Source: Alphaproteobacteria bacterium (GTDB lineage Bacteria > Pseudomonadota > Alphaproteobacteria > Acetobacterales > Acetobacteraceae). Taken from it: a stretch of 64,000 bases of DNA. The notes under the pieces were generated by a model. The model did no database searches. It was given only the letters and a program-made list of their open reading frames with translations, and was not told the DNA's origin. Both the position numbers and the translations under genes were made by a program. How positions within the stretch are numbered: the stretch's first letter is position 1; each line of letters begins with the position of its first letter. The stretch is taken from assembly GCA_016869715.1 (NCBI GenBank), contig VGDM01000003.1, positions 1 through 64,000 on the forward strand. Direction: 5' to 3'. This document shows positions 54,763 through 63,932 of this stretch, one piece after another.

Positions 54763-57287
54763 CTATAATTTGGCAAATTGATCCTTGAGGAACCCGTCCA
54801 AGGCCACGATCAGGCTTTTATCCGCCTAAAACGCTTCCTTCCGCTGCCCCAATTCTTCGCGCATGGCTTGGCGGCGATCCGACTCCTGCCCAAGGGCGAC
54901 AGGTTGCGCACCATCTCATCCGTATCGCGCGCGATGGCGGACGGCATGTCCATCATCCGGAACATGGCAAAGCTGTGCCGCCCCCGCATGAAGGCGCCCG
55001 GACAGGTAATGAGCGGCACGCCCGCTTCGATGGCGCCTAGCGTGGTATTGCTGCTTCTCCAACCCAGTGAATCCACCAGGATATCCATGCGCCGCGTGAG
55101 GGCATCGAATTCTTCGCCATCCATCCGCGGCAGAAACACCACATGCTCGGCAGCTGAAAGCCCCGCCTTGACGAAGGCGGCATCAGGCTGGGTGCGGGTG
55201 ATGCCCGTCATATGTGGCGACATGCCTTCAATAAAGACGAACAGCGCCTGCGGCACCTCGGCCACGATGCGCGGCAAGATATCATCGTGGCGCGGCAGGT
55301 ATTTGAACAGCGATTGCAGACGGCCATCATAAAGTACGCGTCCTTCTTGCAGCGGAAAATCGTTGACTGGCGGCGTATTGTTTGCCGGTTCCAGATAAAG
55401 CGCCAGATTGGTCAGGCGGATCAGTGTTTCCGAATAATGCGAAGTGGTATCATCCGGTTCCATCAGATCGCTCGACAGATAGAAATCCATCGCCGGCGAA
55501 TTGCCAGTGACGGGGTGCCCCCAGGCGTTGAATTGAATGGGTGCGATGCGATGCAAGGACAGAATGCGGCTCGAAGGTGTCATGCCGATATCGGGCAGCA
55601 TGAGGAAATCCAGATCATCGGCGCGCATGGTGGCAATGGTCTTGGCAATGCTGCCCCTATCAAAGGCAAGCCGCCGATGTGTCCCTTACTCAGCAAAACC
55701 ATGGGAAACATCATCATGCAGGCCGTGAAAGGCGTAAGAAAAAAACTGATAATCGGGCGGCAGATGCTTGAGCCAGGGCAGTGCCCAGCTTGAACCGTTA
55801 TGGTGATAGAGCTTTTCGGAAGCGATCCAAAAGCGCATGGGGCCTGGCTTGCGTGGCGCCTCTCGCGCCGGGTGCGCCGGGATGACCCACATGCGGCTGA
55901 TGCAATCGGATAGTAGCGTATTCGGCGCCACATCATTTTCCTGCTGATAGGCGACATAAAAGCCGTTCGTACCAAGGGCGGTGGTGGTAAAGGGGTTTTC
56001 ATCATCTTGCTGTGCACAGCGGTCGCTTGCAAAAGATCCTGTGCATGGTGAAGTGCGCGAAGGAATTCCTCGCGCCGCGCTACGAGCTCCGCTTCATCGC
56101 GATAGGCTGCTGGTAGCAGACTTACCCTATTCACTGCAGCGTAAATGGCTTCAATGTGCTCGGCGTTCTCATCATTGCCGGCAATCAAGGCGACAGCCTG
56201 CCGCAAGGCCAGATCCGCTTCATCGCCCTGATTGAGCGCGTTCAGCGTTTGGTCGATCAGGGATTGGACATGCGCATCATCGGGCTGGCGCCTGCCCAAG
56301 CTCTGGTAGATTTCAAGCGCTTCCTGCGTCCGATAGGCCGCCGTAAGAATGGATCCCTTGCAGAGACGGGCATCGCGGTCATCAGCTTTGGCCTTGATGG
56401 CGCGTTCCACCTGGACCAAGGCCTTGTAATGCAGCCCGAGATCCTTTTGGATGTAGGCACTGCTGACATCGGCTTAGACATAATCTGGCTTCAGCGCCAG
56501 GGCTTCTTCAAAGCAGGCCATCGCCGCCCTGTTGCGGTTGATGGAAAGAAAAGCGAGGCCAGAAGCATAAAGGGAGGTTGGCTTCCTGGGCGCCAATTCA
56601 ATGGCGCAGCGATGGCTGGTAAGCCCTTCCTCATGCCGCTCCATGGCCATCGGGGCCTTGCCGCGGCCAATTAGAAACTCCCCATCATCCGGGCGCAGCC
56701 TCACTGCGTGATCAAAGGCGGCAAGCGCTACCGCGGGCTTGTCCAATTCCAGCAGGATTTCGCCCTTGCGGAAATGCGCTGTCGGATATTCCAGGCGCGG
56801 CGCCAGCGCCTTCGCCAGGGCTTCAAGCGCGGCTTCATGCTCATCCAAATCATTAAGCACCAAAGCATGATTGGCATGAATAAGGTAATTGTCCGGTTGC
56901 GGCGTGATGGCGCGATGATAGCTTTCTCGTGCTTCCTTTTAAGCGCTTTGCCTCTCGCAGCACATTCGCGCGATTATGGTGCGCGCTGGCGAAATCCGGC
57001 TTGGAAGCGATGGCCTTGTCGAAACATTCCAAGGCATCGGCAGTTTGACCCAATTTCTGATGGGCGATGCCGAAATTTGTCAGCACCGGTGCGTCATTGC
57101 TGCGCAGCGCCAAGGCGCGCCGAAGCAGCTGGACCGCATCGCGATAGGCTTCCTGCTGGATGGCCTCCACGCCACAAAGTTCCAGCGCGTTGAAGTTGCG
57201 CGGGTCACGCGCGATGATGCTTTCATATTTGCGGCGCGCTTCCTTGAAATCGCCCCACTGTTGCAAGGCAAGTGCGGCTTGCAGCAT
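54763..57287 (-). pseudogene. Second decayed TPR / GT41-like glycosyltransferase gene
   Basis: The gene starts with TPR repeats (EARRKYESIIARDPRNFNAL, DAPVLTNFGIAHQKLGQTAD) at 57287. It shifts frame near 56945, continues through more repeats to TAA at 56474, then DVSSAYIQKDLGLHYKALV. It shifts again near 56,000-56,030, runs through FWIASEKLYHHNGSSWALPW to TAA at 55686, and then through a GT41-like catalytic end (RIAPIQFNAWGHPVTGNSPA, MDILVDSLGWRSSNTTLGAI, EAGVPLITCPGAFMRGRHS). A third shift occurs near 54905 and a TAG soon after. It is more degraded than the copy at 20766. Exact indel positions are approximate. Confidence 0.78.
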
Positions 57288-57311
57288 GGCAGTATGCGCG
57301 TCAGCGGCAAT

Positions 57312-58010
57312 TTAACGTTCCACCCGCCTGTCATCCATGCCGCGAAACACGATCAACTCGCGTTTGGCACGCGCCGCTTCGGGCAGCGCCAGCCAGGCCA
57401 AAAACTCCCCCATCACCCGCGCCGTGATGGTCGCGACATTATGGGCATGCGCCGCTTCCGGACTGTACCAGCCGAGCTTTTCCAATTCGCCCGAACCTTT
57501 TATCTCCCCATGCACCGCATCCGCGGGTGCCACCAGAAACCGCGCATGGAAGCGAATGGGCCTGCCCGTTGGCGTGATGGCGCGGCACAAATAATCCAAG
57601 ACGCCGAGCGCCGCCGCCACACCATCACCGCGCTTTTCACCTAAAAAGAGACCTGTTTCCTCAAACAATTCCCGCGCTGCCGCGATGCCAAGCGCCCGCG
57701 CCCGCGCTGGCGTCGCACGCCGTTCCAGCAAGCGCCGGGCGTCCTCATGCAATTCACTGATGGCAGGGCCGCGATGATCATCAGGGTCAACGCGCCCACC
57801 GGGAAAGACCATCACATCAGGCATGAAGCGATGCCCGGCATGGCGCTTGCCCATAAGCAATTCTGGCCCTTTGCGGCTTCGGCGCCAAACAATCAGGCTG
57901 GAAGCATCACGCGGGCGCGCGGTGCGGGCGCGCGGGCTCCGCTTGCCTTCAGCATCGGCGCCACCGGGATTATCGGCGGTCGGGTCTTCACGACGCGGGC
58001 GGTCAGTCAA
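57312..58010 (-). CDS. NUDIX hydrolase
   Basis: A roughly 232-residue pyrophosphohydrolase. The NUDIX box is split by an insertion: MVFPGGRVDPDD, then after about 30 residues GIAAARELFEETGLFLGE, which carries the REx2EE metal ligands. This arrangement occurs in the larger CoA-type/NudL-like hydrolases. A TTG at 58010, overlapping the nitroreductase end, is the best start; the frame is open further upstream but inside that gene. The substrate is unknown. Confidence 0.8.
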   Translation of the reverse strand: MTDRPRREDPTADNPGGADAEGKRSPRARTARPRDASSLIVWRRSRKGPELLMGKRHAGHRFMPDVMVFPGGRVDPDDHRGPAISELHEDARRLLERRATPARARALGIAAARELFEETGLFLGEKRGDGVAAALGVLDYLCRAITPTGRPIRFHARFLVAPADAVHGEIKGSGELEKLGWYSPEAAHAHNVATITARVMGEFLAWLALPEAARAKRELIVFRGMDDRRVER

Positions 58011-58815
58011 GGTCAAACCCCCGGCTTCGCAGCCAGGCGCGGAAGCCAAAGCGCTCCGGCACCGATAATTGCCGCGCGGCGTTCTCGGACCAGGAACAGC
58101 CTTCGGGCGCCGGCCCATGGATTTCTGGATAGCGCGGCTTTTGCTTGGGCCGCAGCGCATCATAAGCCGCAATCGCTTCCACTTCCGCCGCGCTGGAATA
58201 GGCTTCGCGATGGATCACGACAGATGGCGGCAGGCGCGGCGTGATGTCATTGCGCGCGGCAGGCCAGCCTAGCGAAAGCCCCGCCACCGGATAAACCCTT
58301 TTCGGCAGCGCAAACAAAGGTGCCACTTTTTCGATATGGCTGCGCACATAGGAAATGGGGCAAGTGCCAAGCCCCGCTGCCTCAGCCGCCGCAATGGTTG
58401 CACCAAGCGCCAATGCCGCATCAACCGCCGTATTCAGGAAGGTATCCAAGTTGTTGTTGGCGTGTTCGCGCCCTTGAAGGGCACAAGCGGCCTGGCCGCG
58501 CCGCATATCGCCGCAGAAAATCAGCAGCACCGGCGCATCCTTGATCCAGGGCATGGTGCCGATCCAATCGGCAACCTTGGCGATCTTCACCGGATCACGC
58601 GTCACGATGATCGAATATTGCTGCAAATCGGATTTCGACGGCGCGGATTGTGCCGCCGCCAATACCGTATCCAATAGCGCGTCAGTCACCGCATCAGCGG
58701 CATAGCGGCGCGTGACGCGCCGATCCAATAACGCCGCAAGCGCGGGCGGAATCGCCTCGGGTGGGGTGAAGGGCAGGGCGCCGTAGCGGGCGCGGATCAG
58801 GTCTTCGGGCTTCAT
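58003..58815 (-). CDS. Nitroreductase family protein
   Basis: A 270-residue FMN-dependent reductase of the NfsA/oxygen-insensitive type. It has LDRRVTRRYAADAVTDALLD, AAQSAPSKSDLQQYSIIVTR, then DAALALGATIAAAEAAGLGT and the FMN-binding VAGLSLGWPA. The start at 58815 (MKPEDLIRARYG) fits the family. It lies 25 bases after the acyl-CoA synthetase and overlaps NUDIX. Confidence 0.85.
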   Translation of the reverse strand: MKPEDLIRARYGALPFTPPEAIPPALAALLDRRVTRRYAADAVTDALLDTVLAAAQSAPSKSDLQQYSIIVTRDPVKIAKVADWIGTMPWIKDAPVLLIFCGDMRRGQAACALQGREHANNNLDTFLNTAVDAALALGATIAAAEAAGLGTCPISYVRSHIEKVAPLFALPKRVYPVAGLSLGWPAARNDITPRLPPSVVIHREAYSSAAEVEAIAAYDALRPKQKPRYPEIHGPAPEGCSWSENAARQLSVPERFGFRAWLRSRGFDLD

Positions 58816-58840
58816 GACGCCAAACTGGCACCGCGCGCCA

Positions 58841-60898
58841 TCAAGGGGAAGCGGGCACCACCCAGGCATCCGCCACTGTCACGCCCTGGCCTTTGGCATG
58901 AATGATCAGCGGGTTGATTTCTGCCTCGGCCACGCCCGGATGGGTCGCGAGGCGCGACGCGGCCACCACCGCGCAGGCCAGCGCATCCAAATCGCCGAGC
59001 GGCAGCTCGCGCCAGCCGGCGATTGGCTTCAGCCCCTTCACATCCGCGATCATGGCCCGCGCTTCTGCCTCATCCACCGGGGCGAGGCGGAGCGCCGTAT
59101 CGCGGTGCAATTCCGCCATGATGCCGCCGGCGCCGACCAGGATGATGGGGCCTGCCTCCGGGTCTCGCCGGAAGCCGATGATCGCCTCAGCCAGGCCCTT
59201 CACCATGGGCTGCACCAAAAACCCGGTGATGCGCGCCGCCGGGGCGCGTGCCCTGACGCGTGTCAGCATCGCAGCGGCCTCGGCCTCCAGCGCCACGGGA
59301 TCGGGGATATTGAGCGCCACGCCACCCACTTCCGTCTTATGCGCCAGATCGGGCGAGAGGATCTTGATCGCGACGGGATAGCGCAGCCCCACTGGCACCG
59401 CATCAGGTGCAGCCATCACAGCAAAGGGGCTATCCAGGCCGAAAGCCGCGAAAAGTCGGCGTGCATCAGCCTCATCCGGTTGGGCAGGGATGGCGTGGCT
59501 GATGGAGGGCGCTGGGGCCTCGGCCCGCGGGGCGCGCCAATCGAAAAAGGCGCGGATCACATCGGCGCAGGACTCCGGCGTGCGGAAGGCGGGGATGCCG
59601 GCCTCCCCTAGCAGCCGGAGCGACGCATCCGCCTGCGGCACCAGAAAGGCCGCGATGGGCTTGCCAAGCCCGGCCGTCACCGCGCCGGTAATCCCCGCCA
59701 CCGCATCATGCGGGCGGAATTGCGCGGAAGAGCCCACCACGGAGAGCACCATATCCGTGCCCGCATCGGCGGCGAGGGCCGAAAGCGCCGCTTTCACCTT
59801 ATCGGCCCGTGTGCCTGCCAGCGTCACATCAATCATCCGCCCGTGATGCGGCAGGCCCGCCGCTTCCAGCCCGGCCACGGCCGCGGCATCGGGCGGGCAG
59901 GTTTCAATACCGACAACGCCCAAGGCATCCACCGCCATGGCACCACCCCCCCCCGTGGTCGTCATGACCGAAATGGTGCGTCGCGGCTTGGCCAAGGGCT
60001 TCCGCCCAATGAACAAGGCGGGCGCTTCCAGCAGCGCTTCAATCATCTTCACACGCGAAATCCCATTGGCACGGAAGAAGGCATCCGCCGCCGCATCAGA
60101 CCCCGTCAGCGCGCCGGTATGGCTGCCCGCCAGCTCCGCGCCGAAGCTTGATCGGCCTAGCTTGAGGGCAATGATCGGTTTGCCGAGCTCATGGGCGCGG
60201 CGCGCTGCGGCAGCGAGTTTTTCCGGCGCGCGAATCGCTTCCAGAAACAGCAGCACGGCATCAACGTCCGGGTCTTCCACCAGCATGCCGGCGATTTCAC
60301 TCGCGGTCAGATCGGCTTCGTTGCCGGTGCCGATCAGATGCGAAAAGCCGATCCCGCGCGGCGCACCACGCGCCATTATGGCACCCATCATGGAACCGGA
60401 TTGCGAAACGAGCGCGATGCGCCCGGCGGGCAGGCTATCGGCTTCCAGCGCCGCATTGACCGAACAGGCGGTGCGCGCGTTCAAATTGATAAGGCCCATG
60501 GAATTCGGGCCAAGCAGCCGCACACCTGCCGCTTTCGCTGTTGCCAAAAGCCTTTCCTGCAAGGCGCGGCCTTCCGGCCCGGCTTCGGCAAAACCATCGG
60601 CCAGGATCGCCGCGACCAAAATGCGCTTTTCGGCAACCGCTGCGATCTGGCCTTCCACATGCTGTGTACCCAGCAGCAGATAAGCGAGATCAATCTCCCC
60701 CGGCACATCGGCAAGCCGCGGATAGGCGCCTTCGCCAAGGATGGTCTCGGCACTTGGATTGATCGGGAAAAGCTCTCCAGTAAAGCCATGCTTGCGCAGA
60801 TAGACCTGCGCGCGCGCCGTCAGGCGCTTCGGGTCCGATGATCCGCCAATCAGCGCAATGCGGCGCGGGTTTAGCAGGGCAGAGGCAAGGCGATCCAT
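58841..60898 (-). CDS. ADP-forming acyl-CoA synthetase (Acs/Pat-like), single chain
   Basis: A 685-residue protein with the CoA-binding domain first (RIALIGGSSDPKRLTARAQV), then two ligase CoA domains (GRIALVSQSGSMMGAIMARG with the phosphohistidine region downstream). A C-terminal ATP-grasp domain follows (RYPVAIKILSPDLAHKTEVGG and AEINPLIIHAKGQG). This is the one-chain NDP-forming arrangement. It converts an acyl-CoA with ADP and phosphate to acid and ATP, or the reverse. A run of nine G (59946-59954) lies in the coding frame without breaking it. The substrate is unknown. Confidence 0.87.
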   Translation of the reverse strand: MDRLASALLNPRRIALIGGSSDPKRLTARAQVYLRKHGFTGELFPINPSAETILGEGAYPRLADVPGEIDLAYLLLGTQHVEGQIAAVAEKRILVAAILADGFAEAGPEGRALQERLLATAKAAGVRLLGPNSMGLINLNARTACSVNAALEADSLPAGRIALVSQSGSMMGAIMARGAPRGIGFSHLIGTGNEADLTASEIAGMLVEDPDVDAVLLFLEAIRAPEKLAAAARRAHELGKPIIALKLGRSSFGAELAGSHTGALTGSDAAADAFFRANGISRVKMIEALLEAPALFIGRKPLAKPRRTISVMTTTGGGGAMAVDALGVVGIETCPPDAAAVAGLEAAGLPHHGRMIDVTLAGTRADKVKAALSALAADAGTDMVLSVVGSSAQFRPHDAVAGITGAVTAGLGKPIAAFLVPQADASLRLLGEAGIPAFRTPESCADVIRAFFDWRAPRAEAPAPSISHAIPAQPDEADARRLFAAFGLDSPFAVMAAPDAVPVGLRYPVAIKILSPDLAHKTEVGGVALNIPDPVALEAEAAAMLTRVRARAPAARITGFLVQPMVKGLAEAIIGFRRDPEAGPIILVGAGGIMAELHRDTALRLAPVDEAEARAMIADVKGLKPIAGWRELPLGDLDALACAVVAASRLATHPGVAEAEINPLIIHAKGQGVTVADAWVVPASP
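59946..59954. repeat. C9 homopolymer inside the acyl-CoA synthetase gene
   Basis: Nine C on the plus strand (nine G in the coding direction, encoding TTTGGGGAM) keep the frame open. It is the same length as the tract that breaks the GNAT gene at 18725. Confidence 0.9.
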
Positions 60899-60910
60899 GA
60901 GCTCAATCCA

Positions 60911-61189
60911 TCAATTCAAGGCGAGGGCGACACAGCCCTCAGGTGGTTCGTCAGGTGGCGCGACATGCAGCGCCAGGAAAGCGATTTCCTGCGCGGTCTC
61001 CAGCAGGGTGTTCAAGCCGTGATCATGCAGCGAAACGCGCCCGGCCTGGATGCGTTCACGCACCGCATGGCGCGCCAGCAATTCCCGCGTGGGGCGGATC
61101 AGTACGGCGCGATCGGCTTCCGGCACGCCATCCAGCCCGGCAAAGATCACGACCGCCGCCGGCCTAGGCCTGGCAAGCCGCGCCGGCAA
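60911..61189 (-). CDS. Unidentified protein, possibly exported
   Basis: A 92-residue frame from a TTG at 61189, ending 12 bases before the acyl-CoA synthetase start. No family was recognised (AAVVIFAGLDGVPEADRAVL, RHAVRERIQAGRVSLHDHGL). The same frame stays open upstream to 61366, where it would begin LKPFLSAALALLVPGTGRAAA, a plausible signal peptide, right at the SDR stop. That extension has no ATG, GTG or TTG, only CTG, so the true start is uncertain. Confidence 0.45.
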   Translation of the reverse strand: MPARLARPRPAAVVIFAGLDGVPEADRAVLIRPTRELLARHAVRERIQAGRVSLHDHGLNTLLETAQEIAFLALHVAPPDEPPEGCVALALN

Positions 61190-61362
61190 TGGCCCAAGAT
61201 GGCGCGCATTGGGCGCGAAGCCGCAGGCTGCCGCCGCATCAATCGCTTCCAGGGCGCCGCTTGGCGGCAGGCGCTGCGCCGCCGCCAGAATCTCCGGCGC
61301 CGTGGCGGCTGCGCGCCCTGTTCCCGGGACGAGCAGCGCCAGCGCAGCGGAAAGGAACGGCT

Positions 61363-62277
61363 TCAGACCGGGTCCCAGCAGAAGACATCGCCGGAACGCT
61401 CAAGCGCCGAGAAAGCGGGCTTCAGCGCGGGCAGCGCATATTCTTCGATCATTTCCGGGGTCCAGCCTTCACTGCGGTGAATGCCGCGGATCGGGCGGGA
61501 TTGGCTGTAGACGAAGACCTCATTCATGCGGGGCGAGAAGATCTGCCCCGTCACATCCTTCGCTGCATCGGAAGCAAGAAATACCGCGAGCGGCGCGTTC
61601 TTATCCGGCGTCATGCGCATGATGCGTTCCACGCGGCGCTTTTGTTCCGGCGTTTCAGCGGGGATCGAGCCTGTCATCCGGCTCCAGGCGAAGGGGGCGA
61701 TGCAATTGGACCGCACATTGAACCGCGCCATATCCAGCGCGATGGATTTGGACAGCGCCGCAATGCCAAGCTTGGCCGCCGAGTAATTCGCCTGGCCGAA
61801 ATTGCCAATCAGGCCCGAGGTGGACGACATATGCACATAAGCGCCCGATTGCTGGGCGCGGAAATGCGTCGCTGCCGCGCGGGAGACATAAAATGACCCG
61901 GAAAGATGCACGGCAATCACCGCATCCCATTCTTCCGGCGTCATGCGATGGAAAATCTGGTCGCGCAGAATGCCGGCATTATTCACAACAATATCAATGC
62001 GGCCAAAGTGATCCATGGCCGATTGGACGATCTTTTGCGCGCTCACCCAGGTGGCGACGCTATCGGTGCAGATTTCGGATGTGCCGCCGTTTTGGGCAAT
62101 GATTGCCTTGGTTTGCTGCGCCGGCGTCGCATCCTGCCCTTCGCCGGAGAGCGATGCGCCTACATCATTGATGATCACCTTGGCCCCTTGGCCCGTCATC
62201 ATAATGGCGATTTCCCGGCCAATCCCGTTCCCGGCGCCGGTGACAATGGCAACCTTTCCTTCAAGCATATTCGGCAT
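61363..62277 (-). CDS. SDR-family dehydrogenase (3-hydroxyacyl-CoA dehydrogenase-like)
   Basis: A 304-residue short-chain dehydrogenase. It has the cofactor motif AIVTGAGNGIGREIAIMM, NNAGILRDQIFHRM, the catalytic Ser and Tyr-x3-Lys (MSSTSGLIGNFGQANYSAAK) and a C-terminal extension of about 50 residues. The NVGASLSGEG-like insertion after the second strand (INDVGASLSGEGQD) matches dehydrogenase domains of peroxisomal multifunctional enzymes. ATG 62268 is an alternative start. It is divergent from the ABC transporter. Confidence 0.87.
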   Translation of the reverse strand: MPNMLEGKVAIVTGAGNGIGREIAIMMTGQGAKVIINDVGASLSGEGQDATPAQQTKAIIAQNGGTSEICTDSVATWVSAQKIVQSAMDHFGRIDIVVNNAGILRDQIFHRMTPEEWDAVIAVHLSGSFYVSRAAATHFRAQQSGAYVHMSSTSGLIGNFGQANYSAAKLGIAALSKSIALDMARFNVRSNCIAPFAWSRMTGSIPAETPEQKRRVERIMRMTPDKNAPLAVFLASDAAKDVTGQIFSPRMNEVFVYSQSRPIRGIHRSEGWTPEMIEEYALPALKPAFSALERSGDVFCWDPV

Positions 62278-62396
62278 GTAGCATTCCTCCTGCTTCTACA
62301 CGGGCGGAGACTAGACCCGGCATGCCGGGTCGTGAAGCCGGGTTGCCGGTTTGGGCGCCCGCGCCTAAATGAGGATGGTAACAAACGAGGACAAAG

Positions 62397-63164
62397 GTGG
62401 CGCTGGTATCGCTACAGGGTGTCGGCAAGGTGTTTTCGGGCCGCACCGGCGCCTGGGAAGCTGTGTGCGATTTCTCCCTTGATTTGGCCGAGGGCGAGTT
62501 CTTCTGCCTGCTCGGCACTTCAGGCTGCGGTAAGACCACGGTACTGAACATGGTGGCCGGGTTTGAAGCGCCGACCGCCGGCAGCATCCTGCTGGATGGC
62601 GCGCTGGTAGAAGGGCCTGGTGCTGATCGCGGTGTGGTGTTTCAGGGCCATGACAGCCTTTATGATTGGCTGACGGCGCTGGACAATATCGGCTTCGGCC
62701 TCCGGTTGCGTGGCATGGGCAAGGCCGAACGCCGCACCAAGGCGGAACATTTTCTGCGTATGGTGGGCCTGATCGGGCAGGGGGCAAAGCACCCTTCGGA
62801 ACTTTCGGGCGGCATGAAGCAGCGCATCCAGATTGCGCGTGCGCTGGCGAATGATCCGCGCATGCTGTTGATGGATGAACCCTTCGGCGCGCTGGATGCC
62901 ATGACACGCGCGGTGCTGCAGGGCGAACTCAGCCGGATTTGGGCCGAGACGAAAAAGACCGTGCTTTTCATCACGCATGACATTGAAGAGGCCTGCGCGC
63001 TGGCGACCCGAATCGGCGTCATGCGGCGCGGGCCAGGGGGCACGCTGAAGGCTATTGTGCCGGTTGATCTGCCCTTCCCGCGGGAACGCACATCGGATGA
63101 TTTCATGCGGGTCTTCCGCAATGTGCATGGCCTTATCCATGATGAGATTCACGGTGCGCACTGA
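62397..63164 (+). CDS. ABC transporter ATPase (SsuB/TauB/NrtD-like)
   Basis: A 255-residue ATPase. Walker A GTSGCGKTTVLNMVAGFEAP, Q-loop VVFQGHDSLYDWLTALDNIG, signature LSGGMKQRIQIARAL and Walker B MLLMDEPFGALDAMTRAVL are present. The FGALDA form is typical of nitrate/sulfonate/taurine importers. A GTG start at 62397 follows GAGGACAAAG. The C-terminal tail overlaps the permease gene. Confidence 0.87.
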   Translation: MALVSLQGVGKVFSGRTGAWEAVCDFSLDLAEGEFFCLLGTSGCGKTTVLNMVAGFEAPTAGSILLDGALVEGPGADRGVVFQGHDSLYDWLTALDNIGFGLRLRGMGKAERRTKAEHFLRMVGLIGQGAKHPSELSGGMKQRIQIARALANDPRMLLMDEPFGALDAMTRAVLQGELSRIWAETKKTVLFITHDIEEACALATRIGVMRRGPGGTLKAIVPVDLPFPRERTSDDFMRVFRNVHGLIHDEIHGAH

Positions 63165-63918
63165 ACGCCTGACCACCATTGCCGGGTATATCGCGGGCTT
63201 TGGCCTGCTATTCCTGATTTGGCATCTGGCCGCCGCCCATTTGGTGAAATCCACCCTGTTCCCGCCGCCAGGGCCAGTGCTGGCACGCGGTTGGATGTTG
63301 ATTGAAGATGGCATTCTGCAGGAACAGATCGTCGCGTCTCTGAAGCGCATCGCGCAGGGGTTTCTGCTGGGATCGGCGATTGGCATCCCGGTTGGGCTCG
63401 CGATTGGGTCCTTCAAGCCAGTGCGCTGGCTGCTGGAACCCTGGACTGAATTTTTCCGCTTCATCCCGGCTGTCGCGATGATCACTGTTTCGGTGATCTG
63501 GTTTGGCATTGGCGAGGAAAGCAAGGTCTTCCTGATTGCCTATACCACCATCTTCGTTGTCATCATCTCAACCGCTGCCGGCGTGGGGGCGGTGGGGCGG
63601 GACAAGATACGCGCGGCGCAATGCCTCGGTGCCAATCGCTGGCAGGTGTTTGGTCTGGTCGCGCTGCCGGCGACCGTGCCCTATATCCTGACGGGCATGC
63701 GGCTTGCGATGTCCAATGCCTTCGTCACCATTGTGGCGGCTGAGCTGATCGCTTCCAATGATGGGCTTGGCAAAATGCTCTGGGATGCCAGGCTCTTCAT
63801 GCAGATTGAGGATATTTTTGTGGCGCTGGTGGCCCTTGGGCTGTTGGGCTTTGCGACCGATCGCAGTTTTCGCTTTCTGATCCGCGCCTTTGCGGGGCGC
63901 TTCAACGCAACCGTGTAA
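63139..63918 (+). CDS. ABC transporter permease (SsuC/TauC-like)
   Basis: A roughly 259-residue permease with about six helices (TIAGYIAGFGLLFLIWHLA, FLLGSAIGIPVGLAIGSF, FIPAVAMITVSVIWFGIG). The EAA loop has VGRDKIRAAQCLGANRWQVF and LPATVPYILTGMRLAMSNAF. Several starts are possible (ATG 63139 or 63142, GTG 63154), all overlapping the ATPase gene. Confidence 0.86.
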   Translation: MMRFTVRTERLTTIAGYIAGFGLLFLIWHLAAAHLVKSTLFPPPGPVLARGWMLIEDGILQEQIVASLKRIAQGFLLGSAIGIPVGLAIGSFKPVRWLLEPWTEFFRFIPAVAMITVSVIWFGIGEESKVFLIAYTTIFVVIISTAAGVGAVGRDKIRAAQCLGANRWQVFGLVALPATVPYILTGMRLAMSNAFVTIVAAELIASNDGLGKMLWDARLFMQIEDIFVALVALGLLGFATDRSFRFLIRAFAGRFNATV

Positions 63919-63932
63919 AGGGAGATTTCACC

